Below are positions 1 to 6,955 of a DNA stretch of 18,916 nucleotides, piece by piece. Each line of letters opens with the position of its first letter. Within the stretch, counting starts at the first letter, position 1. Where the stretch lies: contig DHIZ01000026.1 of the NCBI GenBank assembly GCA_002404055.1, forward strand, positions 1 to 18,916, written 5' to 3'. The DNA is from Chloroflexi bacterium UBA4733 (GTDB lineage: Bacteria; Chloroflexota; UBA4733). A model generated the notes under the pieces. That model saw only the letters and a program-made list of their open reading frames with translations, was not told where the DNA came from and searched no databases. The translations under genes were made by a program, and so were the position numbers.

Positions 1-203
1 CCGGTAACTTGGCCGGGGGCGCCCGCTGGGCCCGCAATCGCGGCCCTGTACTTCGTGTATAAACACGGTTCGCTTACTACATCCTACTGTGCGTCACGCC
101 CACGCCGCCGCGCTTCCGCCAGACATTGACGCGCCTCAGTTCTTCTGCTAGCCTCAACGCGCCCCGCGGTCGTGTGGCGGGTTCGGGAAGGACGGAGAGC
201 GAC
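1..203. other. Leader of the first operon, no gene seen
   Basis: I see no supportable gene here. A plus-strand frame open from the left edge stops near 62 and could be the tail of an upstream gene, but it is too short to identify. A TATAAA at 58-63 is a possible -10 box without a recognisable -35 partner. An in-frame ATG at 126 would extend the following gene by 26 low-complexity residues; the ribosome-binding site near 194 argues against using it. Confidence 0.4.
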
Positions 204-1211
204 GTGGCGATACGGACGGCTATCATTGGGCTGGGCAACATCGGCAAGACGCACGGGCGGGTCTACAAGGCCAATCCGCTGGCCGAGTTCCTGGCGGTTT
301 GCGACATGGATCACGCGCGCGCCGACGCGGCGGCCAAGGAGTTCGGCGTCAAAGCCTACTACGACGTCGACGACCTGTTGCGTAGCGAGCAACTCGACAT
401 GGTCTCGGTCGCCACGGCCGGCGTGGAGAACGGTTCGCACCACCATAAGCCGGCGATGCAGGCCCTGGCGGCCGGTAAGCATGTGCTGGTGGAGAAGCCG
501 ATCTCCAATAACCTGGCCGAAGCCAAAGAGATGGTGGCGGAAGCCCGGCGGCGCGGCGTTTGCCTGGCTGTGGACCTCAACCATCGCTTCACGCCGGCCA
601 CGCGGCTGGCCAAAGAGAAGATCACCTCCGGCGCGCTGGGCGAGGTGCTGTTCGTCAACATGAACCTCTGGATCCGCAACCCGAAGGACGATCCCCAATA
701 CTTCCACCTGCGCGCCTTGCACTCGCACTCGGTGGACGTGATGCGCCACCTGGCCGGCGATGTCGCCCGCGTGCAGGCGTTCTTCCTCAAAGGCCCGGGC
801 CGGCAGATCTGGAGCAACGCCAGCATCAACATGCAGTTCACGTCGGGCGCCCTGGGCCACCTGACGGGTAGCTACGACATGCACGGCCCGGATCGGCACA
901 GCATCGAGCGCACGGAAGTGGGCGGCAACAAGGGGCGGGTTGTCATCGACAACTCCACGGTGGACTTCCACTGGTACCCGCACAACAGCAAGGAATCGGT
1001 CCACGTCCTCAACGGCGGCGGCATGATGTCGTTCAACGAGACCTTCGCGCCGCGCATCGGGCGCTGGCTGGAGCAACTGAGTGCTAGCGCGGCGCCGGAC
1101 GCTATCGAGGGTTCCGGTGAGGAGGGCCTCAAGGCGCACGCCGTGGTGGAGGCCGCCATCCTGTCCCACGAGACGGGGCGGATCGTTGATGTCGCCGAGC
1201 TATTGGCATAG
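204..1211 (+). CDS. Gfo/Idh/MocA family NAD(P)-dependent oxidoreductase
   Basis: Likely cytoplasmic dehydrogenase that oxidises or reduces a sugar, cyclitol or related polyol using NAD(P). At 335 residues it has the usual family length. The N-terminal Rossmann fold carries GLGNIG near residues 9-14, followed by the ExCD-like AVCDMD strand end. The family signature EKP is at residues 97-99, its lysine being the usual catalytic and cofactor-contacting residue, and a NHRF segment and an HSHSVDVM segment fit the C-terminal alpha/beta substrate domain. I chose the GTG at 204 because GGAG at 194-197 sits six bases upstream and the protein then begins directly with the Rossmann strand; an upstream ATG at 126 adds residues unlike the family. 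The isomerase-like gene follows after 8 bases, so they are probably co-transcribed. Substrate cannot be assigned; inositol- or glucose-type substrates are plausible. Confidence 0.93.
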   Translation: MAIRTAIIGLGNIGKTHGRVYKANPLAEFLAVCDMDHARADAAAKEFGVKAYYDVDDLLRSEQLDMVSVATAGVENGSHHHKPAMQALAAGKHVLVEKPISNNLAEAKEMVAEARRRGVCLAVDLNHRFTPATRLAKEKITSGALGEVLFVNMNLWIRNPKDDPQYFHLRALHSHSVDVMRHLAGDVARVQAFFLKGPGRQIWSNASINMQFTSGALGHLTGSYDMHGPDRHSIERTEVGGNKGRVVIDNSTVDFHWYPHNSKESVHVLNGGGMMSFNETFAPRIGRWLEQLSASAAPDAIEGSGEEGLKAHAVVEAAILSHETGRIVDVAELLA

Positions 1212-1219
1212 GGGGAGAC

Positions 1220-2032
1220 ATGGCACTCGCAAAAATCGGCTGCAACTCCGTGCTCTTCAGCATGGTCGACCTGGAGACCGCCCTCCAGCACATTGCCTGG
1301 GCGGGCTACAATGGCGCGGAACTGGCCTACATCCCAGGCATGGTCGAGCACGTCCAGCCCGGCCAGGGCAAGGAGTACGCGGACCGCATTCGCCGCAGCG
1401 CCGCCGACCTTGGGCTGGAACTCTACGCCATCGAAGTGACGCCCAACACGCCGGAACGCGTCGAGGCAGCCTGCCGGATCGCCGCCGACCTTCAGATACC
1501 GGTGGTCGCCATCGGTTCCGGCGGCAAGACGGGGGACGAGGCCTCCCTTCGTCAGGCGATTGACCTGGCCGGGCAACTGGCGGCGATCGCCGGTCGCTCC
1601 GGCGTGAAACTGGCGCTCAAGCCGCACGTCGGCGCCGCCGTCTACAACACGCAGACGGCGTTGCTAGCCTGGCGGGAGATCAACTCCCCGCGCCTCGGTC
1701 TGAACTTCGATCCGAGCCACCTGGTGCGGGCCGGCGAGGACGTGGTTGCGGCGGCCAGGCAGTTCACGGCCGCCGGGGCGATTGTCCACTCCCACTTCCG
1801 CGACTGCCTCACCGACAAGCTCGGCGGCCCTCCCGGTCCGCCCGAGGAGCAAGTGCCTGGTCGCGGCCGGCTGGACATCCCCGGCATCCTGCGCGCGCTG
1901 GACGACGGCGGCTACCGCGGCGCGTTGGACCTGGAATGCATCGGCGCCAAGAGCTATCCCCTGTCCCGCGCTATGGGCATCGCCGCCGAAACGCGCGGCT
2001 ACCTGCGCCGTTGCCAGCAGGGATTGCAGTGA
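1220..2032 (+). CDS. Sugar phosphate isomerase/epimerase-like TIM barrel (xylose isomerase-like superfamily)
   Basis: A 270-residue single-domain TIM barrel of the AP_endonuc_2 / xylose-isomerase-like superfamily, whose members isomerise, epimerise or dehydrate sugars and inositols using a divalent metal. Visible candidate metal-site segments are NFDPSH at residues 162-167, HSH at 190-192 and the terminal-strand E239 in DLECIG. The first ligand position is unusual: the strand usually ending in Glu reads ALKPH with Lys134, so metal binding may differ from the textbook site. A strong GGGGGAG ribosome-binding site lies just before the ATG. It follows the Gfo/Idh/MocA gene by 8 bases, a pairing common in inositol and sugar catabolic operons, so the two enzymes probably act successively on one substrate. 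The exact reaction is unknown. Confidence 0.9.
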   Translation: MALAKIGCNSVLFSMVDLETALQHIAWAGYNGAELAYIPGMVEHVQPGQGKEYADRIRRSAADLGLELYAIEVTPNTPERVEAACRIAADLQIPVVAIGSGGKTGDEASLRQAIDLAGQLAAIAGRSGVKLALKPHVGAAVYNTQTALLAWREINSPRLGLNFDPSHLVRAGEDVVAAARQFTAAGAIVHSHFRDCLTDKLGGPPGPPEEQVPGRGRLDIPGILRALDDGGYRGALDLECIGAKSYPLSRAMGIAAETRGYLRRCQQGLQ

Positions 2033-2054
2033 GGCGAATCGGGTAGCAGCCGAC

Positions 2055-2068
2055 GCGCTCTAGAGCGC
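2055..2068. repeat. 14-bp perfect palindrome behind the isomerase gene
   Basis: GCGCTCTAGAGCGC reads the same on both strands, starts 23 bases after the stop of the preceding gene, and overlaps the left arm of the inverted-repeat element described next. It could add to transcription termination, but no T-run follows, so I do not call it a terminator. Confidence 0.6.
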
Positions 2069-2259
2069 CGGTCCACTGAACCCGACTTTGCGAGAGGCAG
2101 CAGTATTCGGCTGTCATTGCGGTCGTCGCCGGCATATGTCGGGCCGATTCACCCGGCGCTGAAGCGCCGGGCTACGTTAACAAAGGACGCTGAAGCGCCC
2201 TGGCAGCGCCGTTTACGGTGCTTTGCGGCTACCCGCTGCGATTAGTGGACCGACGCTCT
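2062..2259. repeat. Short non-coding element with terminal inverted repeats and central palindrome (MITE-like)
   Basis: Bases 2062-2077 and the reverse complement of 2244-2259 match at 15 of 16 positions, delimiting about 198 bp without a credible gene. Near its exact centre is a perfect 9-bp stem, 2152-2160 with 2163-2171 (arms CCCGGCGCT and AGCGCCGGG, two-base spacer). The 12-mer CGCTGAAGCGCC occurs at 2157-2168 and again at 2188-2199. The layout resembles a miniature inverted-repeat element or an extragenic palindromic repeat of the type dispersed through many genomes. I see no target-site duplication. Inner sequence away from the ends and centre does not pair, so this is not one long hairpin. 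Whether it is mobile or repeated elsewhere cannot be told from one window. Confidence 0.45.
2152..2171. repeat. Perfect 9-bp-arm palindrome, REP-like
   Basis: Arms CCCGGCGCT (2152-2160) and AGCGCCGGG (2163-2171) are exact reverse complements with a two-base spacer, giving a very GC-rich hairpin on either strand. No T-tract follows on either side, so an intrinsic terminator is unlikely. A second GCTGAAGC copy 31 bases on suggests a repetitive extragenic motif. Confidence 0.65.
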
Positions 2260-2287
2260 TGCATACCAAGCAGGAGAGCCGCCTTCC

Positions 2288-3313
2288 CTAGCCCGGTGGC
2301 TCCGCCTCGGGGTCAAGCTCGTTGAGCGTTGACGCGGCGCCGATCCGGTCGACCAACTGGTCAAGCCGCAGCTCGGCGGCGGCGTCGATCTGCCGCCCCA
2401 GCGCCTCCGGCACCGTCCCGAAGCGCGCCTGGACCAACCGACGCAACACGGCCCGCTGCCCCTCTAACCGCCCTTCCCGCAGACCGATCTGTTCCCCGCG
2501 CTCCAACCCAATCTGTTCGCCGCGCTCCAACCCAATCTGTTCGCCACGCTCCAATCCGATCCGTTCCACGCTGGTAATGTACGGCATCCGTCGTTCCTCC
2601 TCAATCCGCGTAATCTCACGCCATATGACAGCCTCTTGTTCCCGCGGCAAGGCAAGCATCCAGTCGATCAGGCGAAACAACTCCAGGATCTGCGCTCGCT
2701 CATAGCCCCGCTCATACAGCCCCCGAATCAGTCCTAATTTGGCCCGTCCCCGCGCATCCATCGCCCCAGCGGTCGCCTGCGCCGCCAGGTAGGCTCGCAC
2801 CACCACCGCGAAGGGGTTCGCGCTCGCCGCCAACTCATCATCGCGTTCTCGCCAGTCCAGCAGTTTGACCACCGGATAGCGCAGTTCCTCCCGACAGCCC
2901 CAGAACTCTTGAATGAAGCGGGCCGGCCGCCAATCGGGCTGCTCGTCCCCGAGGATAGCCACGCTCATGATGGGACGGTTGTAATGATCGAAGATGCGGT
3001 AGTAATACACGAACATGCGCCGGGCGAAGTCGCGTTCCGGTTGGCCCTGGACCTCGATATGGATCAGCACCCAGGCATCGCTGCCATCGCGCTGCCAGAC
3101 CTGCACCAGGGTGTCGGCCAGGCGGCGGCCCAGGTCGGCGTCGCGTGTGACCCGCTGCAACTCCTTGTCCAGCAGCTCGTACTTGCGGCTCCAGTCGATC
3201 TGCGCGGCAACGTCCGGGAAGAAGAGGGCGAAGGCGTCGGGCAGGTAGCGGGCGAGCGCCTCTTTCCATGGGCTGTCATAGTCGGCTGCCGGCGCCGTTG
3301 TTTGGTCACTCAT
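2288..3313 (-). CDS. Rpn-family recombination-promoting nuclease / putative transposase with DUF4351-like tail
   Basis: A 341-residue protein of the Rpn (transposase_31-like) group, PD-(D/E)XK endonucleases known in E. coli to raise RecA-independent recombination. The nuclease core spans roughly residues 15-180, with D67, then E87 and Q89 in the strand IHIEVQ, the usual acid plus E-x-Q core, then RRMFVYYYRIFDHY and LLDWRERDDELAASANPFAV, which is typical of the family. The C-terminus (about 285-335, RRLVQARFGTVPEAL onward) looks like the DUF4351 helical domain. Between them the eight-residue unit GLERGEQI is repeated in tandem (about 252-277), probably an extended charged helix. The ATG at 3313 has GAGG almost abutting it, so ribosome binding may be weak. 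The gene lies alone among unrelated metabolic genes beside an inverted-repeat element, consistent with a mobile or selfish gene. Confidence 0.88.
   Translation of the reverse strand: MSDQTTAPAADYDSPWKEALARYLPDAFALFFPDVAAQIDWSRKYELLDKELQRVTRDADLGRRLADTLVQVWQRDGSDAWVLIHIEVQGQPERDFARRMFVYYYRIFDHYNRPIMSVAILGDEQPDWRPARFIQEFWGCREELRYPVVKLLDWRERDDELAASANPFAVVVRAYLAAQATAGAMDARGRAKLGLIRGLYERGYERAQILELFRLIDWMLALPREQEAVIWREITRIEEERRMPYITSVERIGLERGEQIGLERGEQIGLERGEQIGLREGRLEGQRAVLRRLVQARFGTVPEALGRQIDAAAELRLDQLVDRIGAASTLNELDPEAEPPG
2484..2573 (-). repeat. 24-bp tandem repeat inside the rpn gene
   Basis: Three full copies of a 24-bp unit (2484-2507, 2508-2531, 2532-2555) differ at only a few bases, and a fourth decayed partial copy follows to about 2573. 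In the encoded protein it gives GLERGEQI-type repeats. Being a whole number of codons, copy-number change would keep the frame; such in-frame repeats are frequent in this protein family just before the DUF4351-like tail. Confidence 0.85.
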
Positions 3314-3640
3314 TCCTCAAGTGTAAAGCATAGAGGTGCGGGCCGCGAAGGGTTAGCGCAATAGGGGCGTCCCTCCTATTTCTTTCGCCAAGAGGGCGGT
3401 ATTCCGTGAGGAGGAATTGCGGTCATCAGAAGGTGCTGCCGATGTCCCGAGGAAGAAGCAAGGTCGCACCGCAAGACGGTGAGGACACGCTGCGCTGTAG
3501 TCGCGTTCGCGCCAGTCCGGTAATAACGTCATTGCTGATCGGCAGCGTGGCCCTGTCGGCAGGCGGCTCGGCGTGGACGGCCGGACAAGACACGCCCTAA
3601 CCTGCGTCGTCCCAAACAAGGTCAATACTGGACCTGCGCT
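3314..3640. other. Intergenic stretch, no intact gene
   Basis: About 330 bases between the 5' end of the rpn gene and the 3' end of the minus-strand dehydrogenase. Short frames are open on both strands (for example minus 3353-3625) but none has a good start signal or a recognisable product. The only recognisable content is a possible rpn scrap around 3440-3540, listed separately. Confidence 0.6.
3440..3540 (-). pseudogene. Possible degraded fragment of a second Rpn-family gene
   Basis: Bases 3501-3518 match 2841-2858 of the neighbouring rpn gene at 17 of 18 positions, on the same strand. Read on the minus strand, the surroundings give LLPDWRERDYSAACPHRLAV, which aligns with LLDWRERDDELAASANPFAV of the intact protein with one inserted residue. 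Outside this core the similarity fades quickly. It could be the remains of an old tandem or inserted rpn copy. A chance match is less likely but not excluded, since only one motif is retained. Confidence 0.35.
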
Positions 3641-4618
3641 CTAACTGTCCCGCCAGGGGTAGAAGCAGACTTTGATCGCCTCCTGGCGTTCCAGCAGGTC
3701 GATGCCCTCCTGGTAGCGTTCCAGGGGCAGGTGGTGTGTCACCAGGGGCGAGAGGTCGAGCAGGTCCCGACGGATCAGGTCCAGCGCGTATTCGGCGGCG
3801 GCGCGGTGGTGGCCGGGGTAGCCGCAAAGACGCAAGCCACGATAGTGGCGTGGACTAAACGTGTAGTCCTCGCGTTGCACGCCGAAGAGCGCCACCACGT
3901 CGGCGGTGTGGTCCATCAGGAACTGCGCCGAGGAGCGGCCGCCGACACAGTCGATGGCGCAGTCGATGGCGGACGCGGCGGGTCGCGCTGGGAAGACATT
4001 GGTAGTAGGCTCACGCGGGTCGGAGGCGGCATCCAGGCCAACTGTCAATGCGTACTCCCGGCGCGTGGCATTGAAGTCGAAGCCGTGGACGGTGCTGGCG
4101 CCTTCCGCGCGGGCCATCTGCAGGGCGATGAGACCAGCCGGACCGAGACCGGACACAGCAAAGCGGCGGCCTTTGACCGCGTCCATGGAACGGAGCATGA
4201 GGAAGGTTGACCCGACGCACATCGCCAGTTCCAGAGGAGCGACGGCCTCTGGCGGCAGTTTCGCCGGCACTCGAATGACGTTCTCGGCATGGTGTACCAC
4301 ATACTGCGCGTAGCAGCCGGGGATCGTCTGACCAGCGTCGCGCCAGGCGCTGACGCAGTCGCCGGGCTTCAGGTCCACCACGCCGGAGCCGATCGCTGCA
4401 ATCTCGCCCGTCGCCTCATGGCCGGGCTGGCCGGGCGGATAGGGGAAGACGAAGCGGTGGCCGACAAACATCGGCTCGTTGTGGCGCAGGTGGAGATCCC
4501 ACTGCGGGCAGGTCGTCACGGCTTCAATGCGCAGCAACACCTGACCGGGGCCAGGGTGCGGCATCGGCACATCTATAATGACGGATTGACCAGGCGCGAT
4601 GATCTGCAATGCTTTCAT
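3641..4618 (-). CDS. Medium-chain dehydrogenase/reductase (zinc-type alcohol or sugar-alcohol dehydrogenase-like)
   Basis: A 325-residue MDR protein, expected to oxidise an alcohol or polyol with NAD(P) in the cytoplasm. The GroES-like catalytic half contains TTCPQWDLH (Cys37) and the PGHEATGEIAAIG signature with H67-E68, consistent with a catalytic zinc. The four-cysteine structural-zinc lobe of classical alcohol dehydrogenases is missing (only GCYAQYV there), so it belongs to a shorter subgroup. The nucleotide-binding half has GLGPAG at residues 157-162. I chose the ATG at 4618, with AAAGGGATG upstream on the minus strand, rather than a further-upstream start that would add 21 residues unlike the family. 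It lies 37 bases downstream of another MDR gene on the same strand, so they are probably co-transcribed. Substrate unknown. Confidence 0.88.
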   Translation of the reverse strand: MKALQIIAPGQSVIIDVPMPHPGPGQVLLRIEAVTTCPQWDLHLRHNEPMFVGHRFVFPYPPGQPGHEATGEIAAIGSGVVDLKPGDCVSAWRDAGQTIPGCYAQYVVHHAENVIRVPAKLPPEAVAPLELAMCVGSTFLMLRSMDAVKGRRFAVSGLGPAGLIALQMARAEGASTVHGFDFNATRREYALTVGLDAASDPREPTTNVFPARPAASAIDCAIDCVGGRSSAQFLMDHTADVVALFGVQREDYTFSPRHYRGLRLCGYPGHHRAAAEYALDLIRRDLLDLSPLVTHHLPLERYQEGIDLLERQEAIKVCFYPWRDS

Positions 4619-4655
4619 GATCGAAGCATCCCTTTCGTATTGACACTCGCGGCGT

Positions 4656-5654
4656 TTATGTCCACTGCAATACCACGCCAAGCACGCCTGGTTGGTGGCC
4701 GAGGATCAGCGCAAAGGCGTCGGCGGCGCGTTCTACCGGCAGGCGGTGGCTGATCAGCGGGAGTGTCTGCAGTGGGCCGGCGGTGAGCCAGGCCAGGGTG
4801 GCATCCATGCGGGGGCGTGTCCAGCCGGCGGGGGCGTGTAGCGTCAGCTCGCGGTCGCGCAGCCGCTGGATATCGATCAGGCCATTCGTTCCGTGGAAGC
4901 CGGCGGAGACGATGTGCGCTTCGCGGCGCAGGAGCGGATAGATCGACTCAATGGTGGGCACCGAGCCGACTGTGTCGATGACGGCCTGTACTCCCTCCGG
5001 CGTCCAGGCAGCGACTGCAGCCAGGCCGTCATGACGCATCGTGTTGACACAACGATCCGCGTCGCGGCAGACGAAACGCTCCAACCGGTCGTCGTGCCGG
5101 CCGAGCAGCAGCACGCGCGCGCCGCGTTGGACCAGTGTCTGGGCCGACCAGTGGCCGACCAGGCCGTCACCGATCACCACGGCGGCATCGCCCGGCTGGA
5201 CCGCCGGGCGCATCCCACAGTTGTAGCCCACCTGCGTCAGCACCATGCCGCTAGCCGCCTCCGGCGGCAGACCGAGGGGCAACTTCCAGATCTGCGAGCG
5301 GTGCGTCACGGCCGGCGAGACGTGACCACCAGTTGGCCGGGCCATGCCCAGTACCCTGGAGGTGGCCGCCATCACCACGTCGCCCACGCTGAGATCGCTC
5401 GCGTCGGCGCCGACCCATCGCAGGACACCGACCTTCTGGTAACCCAGTACCAGCGGGAAGGGTAGCGCATCACCCTCCCGCCACGGCGTATCACCGCCGA
5501 TGCGTTCACCGCGCAGGAACGACCCTTCGGTGCCGTTGCTGATCCAGGAGTGCAGCACCTGCACCACCACGTCCTCCGGCCCCGGCTCAGGGACCTCAAC
5601 CTCCTGGAAGACGACCTGACGGGGAGCCACCGCGACCACTGCTCGTGCTCGCAC
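4656..5654 (-). CDS. Medium-chain dehydrogenase-like protein lacking zinc ligands (BchC/threonine-dehydrogenase-like)
   Basis: A 332-residue MDR relative. The segment WISNGTEGSFLRG (about residues 37-49) and LGYQKVGVL (70-78) are typical of the subgroup that includes bacteriochlorophyllide dehydrogenase BchC and many uncharacterised sugar dehydrogenases. In place of the GHE of zinc-dependent members it has GYQ (71-73), so a zinc-independent oxidoreductase is likely. The cofactor fold shows GDGLVG at 162-167. The start is a GTG at 5654 with GGGAG about eight bases upstream. It leads a probable two-gene minus-strand operon with the zinc-type MDR. A bacteriochlorophyll role is unlikely because no pigment genes accompany it; I infer carbohydrate or polyol redox chemistry. 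Confidence 0.85.
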   Translation of the reverse strand: MRARAVVAVAPRQVVFQEVEVPEPGPEDVVVQVLHSWISNGTEGSFLRGERIGGDTPWREGDALPFPLVLGYQKVGVLRWVGADASDLSVGDVVMAATSRVLGMARPTGGHVSPAVTHRSQIWKLPLGLPPEAASGMVLTQVGYNCGMRPAVQPGDAAVVIGDGLVGHWSAQTLVQRGARVLLLGRHDDRLERFVCRDADRCVNTMRHDGLAAVAAWTPEGVQAVIDTVGSVPTIESIYPLLRREAHIVSAGFHGTNGLIDIQRLRDRELTLHAPAGWTRPRMDATLAWLTAGPLQTLPLISHRLPVERAADAFALILGHQPGVLGVVLQWT

Positions 5655-5922
5655 TGCGCACTCCCTTCATGCCCGCCGTAGAAAGCCTCATTGTATCTGT
5701 CCTGCAATCTGGGACACTACAGGCGGTTGGAAACGTTGCGTCCGGTCGCTGCGGGGAGGACCCCTTCCGGTGGAGCAACAGGACCTCGGACGTCTGCCCG
5801 GCGTGGATACCGACACACCGCCACTTGCCATCGCGTCACCCACGCGCTACAACAGAGCCGGCGGTCGGGACGCCTTGTGTGGCGCCCGGCGATGAAACAG
5901 GAGCGCCGAAAGGGGAGACGAT

Positions 5923-6948
5923 GTGGCAAAGGTACTGGTAACCGGGGCAACTGGGCAGGTGGGCAGCCGGCTGGTGCGGCAACTGTTGGCGCGCAACCAC
6001 GAGGTGCGCGGCACGGTCTGGGGGGCTGCGCCGGAGGCGGAGTTGCAGCGCCTGGCCGGCTTTGACATCCAACTGGAAAAAGGAGACCTGACCGATGCCG
6101 CCTTCGTGCGCGGCGCCGTGGCCGGGGTTGATGCCGTCATCCACACGGCGAACCTGGTGGGGCCGTACTTCCAGAACAACGTGGCGACCACCCTGGAGGT
6201 CGCGCGCGCCTGCGGCGCCGCGGCGAACCACCTGGATCGCCTCATTTACATTAGCTCCTCCGGCGTGTTCCCCAACGACAGCCACGTCCTCGCCTGCGCC
6301 TATCATCCGGTCGACGAGCAGCACCCGCAGCGTGTCACCAGCGAGTACAACCTCTCCAAGATCATCGGTGAGCAGATCATGGAGATGACCACGCGCGGCA
6401 CGGGGCTGCGCACCGTGATCGTGCGGCCCAGTCACGTCCTCTCCGGCGAGAAGGTCCTACAGCAGTTCACGGTGAGCCGCGTCGTCGGCAACCTGAAGTC
6501 CGGCCAGGCCAATCCGGCCAGCGAGCTGTATATGGCGGATGGCACGCAGTTGTGGCATCAGGTCGAAGCCGCCGCCGAGGACGGTAACCAACCCTGCATC
6601 GTGACCGACCTGGAGGGGCGCCCCTGGTACTACCAGCCGAATGATGCGCGCGACGTCGCCCACGCCCTGGTCTGCGCGCTGGAGCGGCCGGAGGCGTTAG
6701 GTGAGGCCTTCAACCTGGGAGCGCCGCGGGTCTTCCCCTACACCGAAGGCGCCGCCTTACTGAGTGAACTGAGCGGGCGGCAGCCGCTGCGCATCGCGCT
6801 GCCGGTGCGCTGGCGCTACGACCACGACATCGCCAAGGCGCGCAGTTGGATCGGCTACGAGCCCCACGGCGACCTCGGGCCGATGCTGCGCTCCGCCTGG
6901 GCCTACAAACAGGGCGAGCACGACGGGTACACCTGGGAAGGATTCTAG
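5923..6948 (+). CDS. NAD-dependent epimerase/dehydratase, extended or atypical SDR family
   Basis: A 341-residue SDR-fold protein. The N-terminus VLVTGATGQVGS gives the extended-SDR GxxGxxG at residues 8-14. LIYISSSGVF (about 107-116) supplies the catalytic Ser region, and the Y-x3-K pair is Y142 and K146 in EYNLSK. Members act on nucleotide sugars, sugar acids or sterol-like substrates; the sugar-processing surroundings favour a carbohydrate substrate. The start is GTG at 5923, with AGGGGAG nine bases upstream; an overlapping ATG at 5921 is out of frame. It stands alone on the plus strand, divergent from the MDR pair across 268 bases and convergent with an SDR gene that ends 7 bases beyond its stop. 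No obvious terminator separates the convergent genes. Confidence 0.9.
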   Translation: MAKVLVTGATGQVGSRLVRQLLARNHEVRGTVWGAAPEAELQRLAGFDIQLEKGDLTDAAFVRGAVAGVDAVIHTANLVGPYFQNNVATTLEVARACGAAANHLDRLIYISSSGVFPNDSHVLACAYHPVDEQHPQRVTSEYNLSKIIGEQIMEMTTRGTGLRTVIVRPSHVLSGEKVLQQFTVSRVVGNLKSGQANPASELYMADGTQLWHQVEAAAEDGNQPCIVTDLEGRPWYYQPNDARDVAHALVCALERPEALGEAFNLGAPRVFPYTEGAALLSELSGRQPLRIALPVRWRYDHDIAKARSWIGYEPHGDLGPMLRSAWAYKQGEHDGYTWEGF

Positions 6949-6955
6949 CGGCACG

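Noticed and set aside
84..1169. Long minus-strand open frame opposite the Gfo/Idh/MocA gene
   Set aside because: It is a high-GC antisense shadow with Arg/Val/His-rich composition and no family motifs, while the plus-strand frame has clear Rossmann and EKP signatures.
2152..2171. Palindrome as an intrinsic terminator for the first operon or for rpn
   Set aside because: No T-run follows on either strand, and it lies 120 bases from each stop codon; an extragenic repeat is a better reading.
2484..2573. Tandem 24-bp repeats as a CRISPR-like array
   Set aside because: Units are contiguous without spacers and encode an in-frame protein repeat inside rpn.
3406..3600. 64-codon plus-strand frame as a small secreted protein
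   Set aside because: It has a short hydrophobic stretch but no convincing ribosome-binding site, and overlaps the possible rpn relic; too weak to call.
4656..5654. Assignment as bacteriochlorophyll enzyme BchC
   Set aside because: Only the general MDR subgroup motifs match; no photosynthesis or pigment genes are nearby.
5655..5922. Defined divergent promoters between the MDR pair and the epimerase gene
   Set aside because: A TACAAT-like box is visible on the minus strand but no acceptable -35 is at the right spacing, and nothing clear is on the plus strand.
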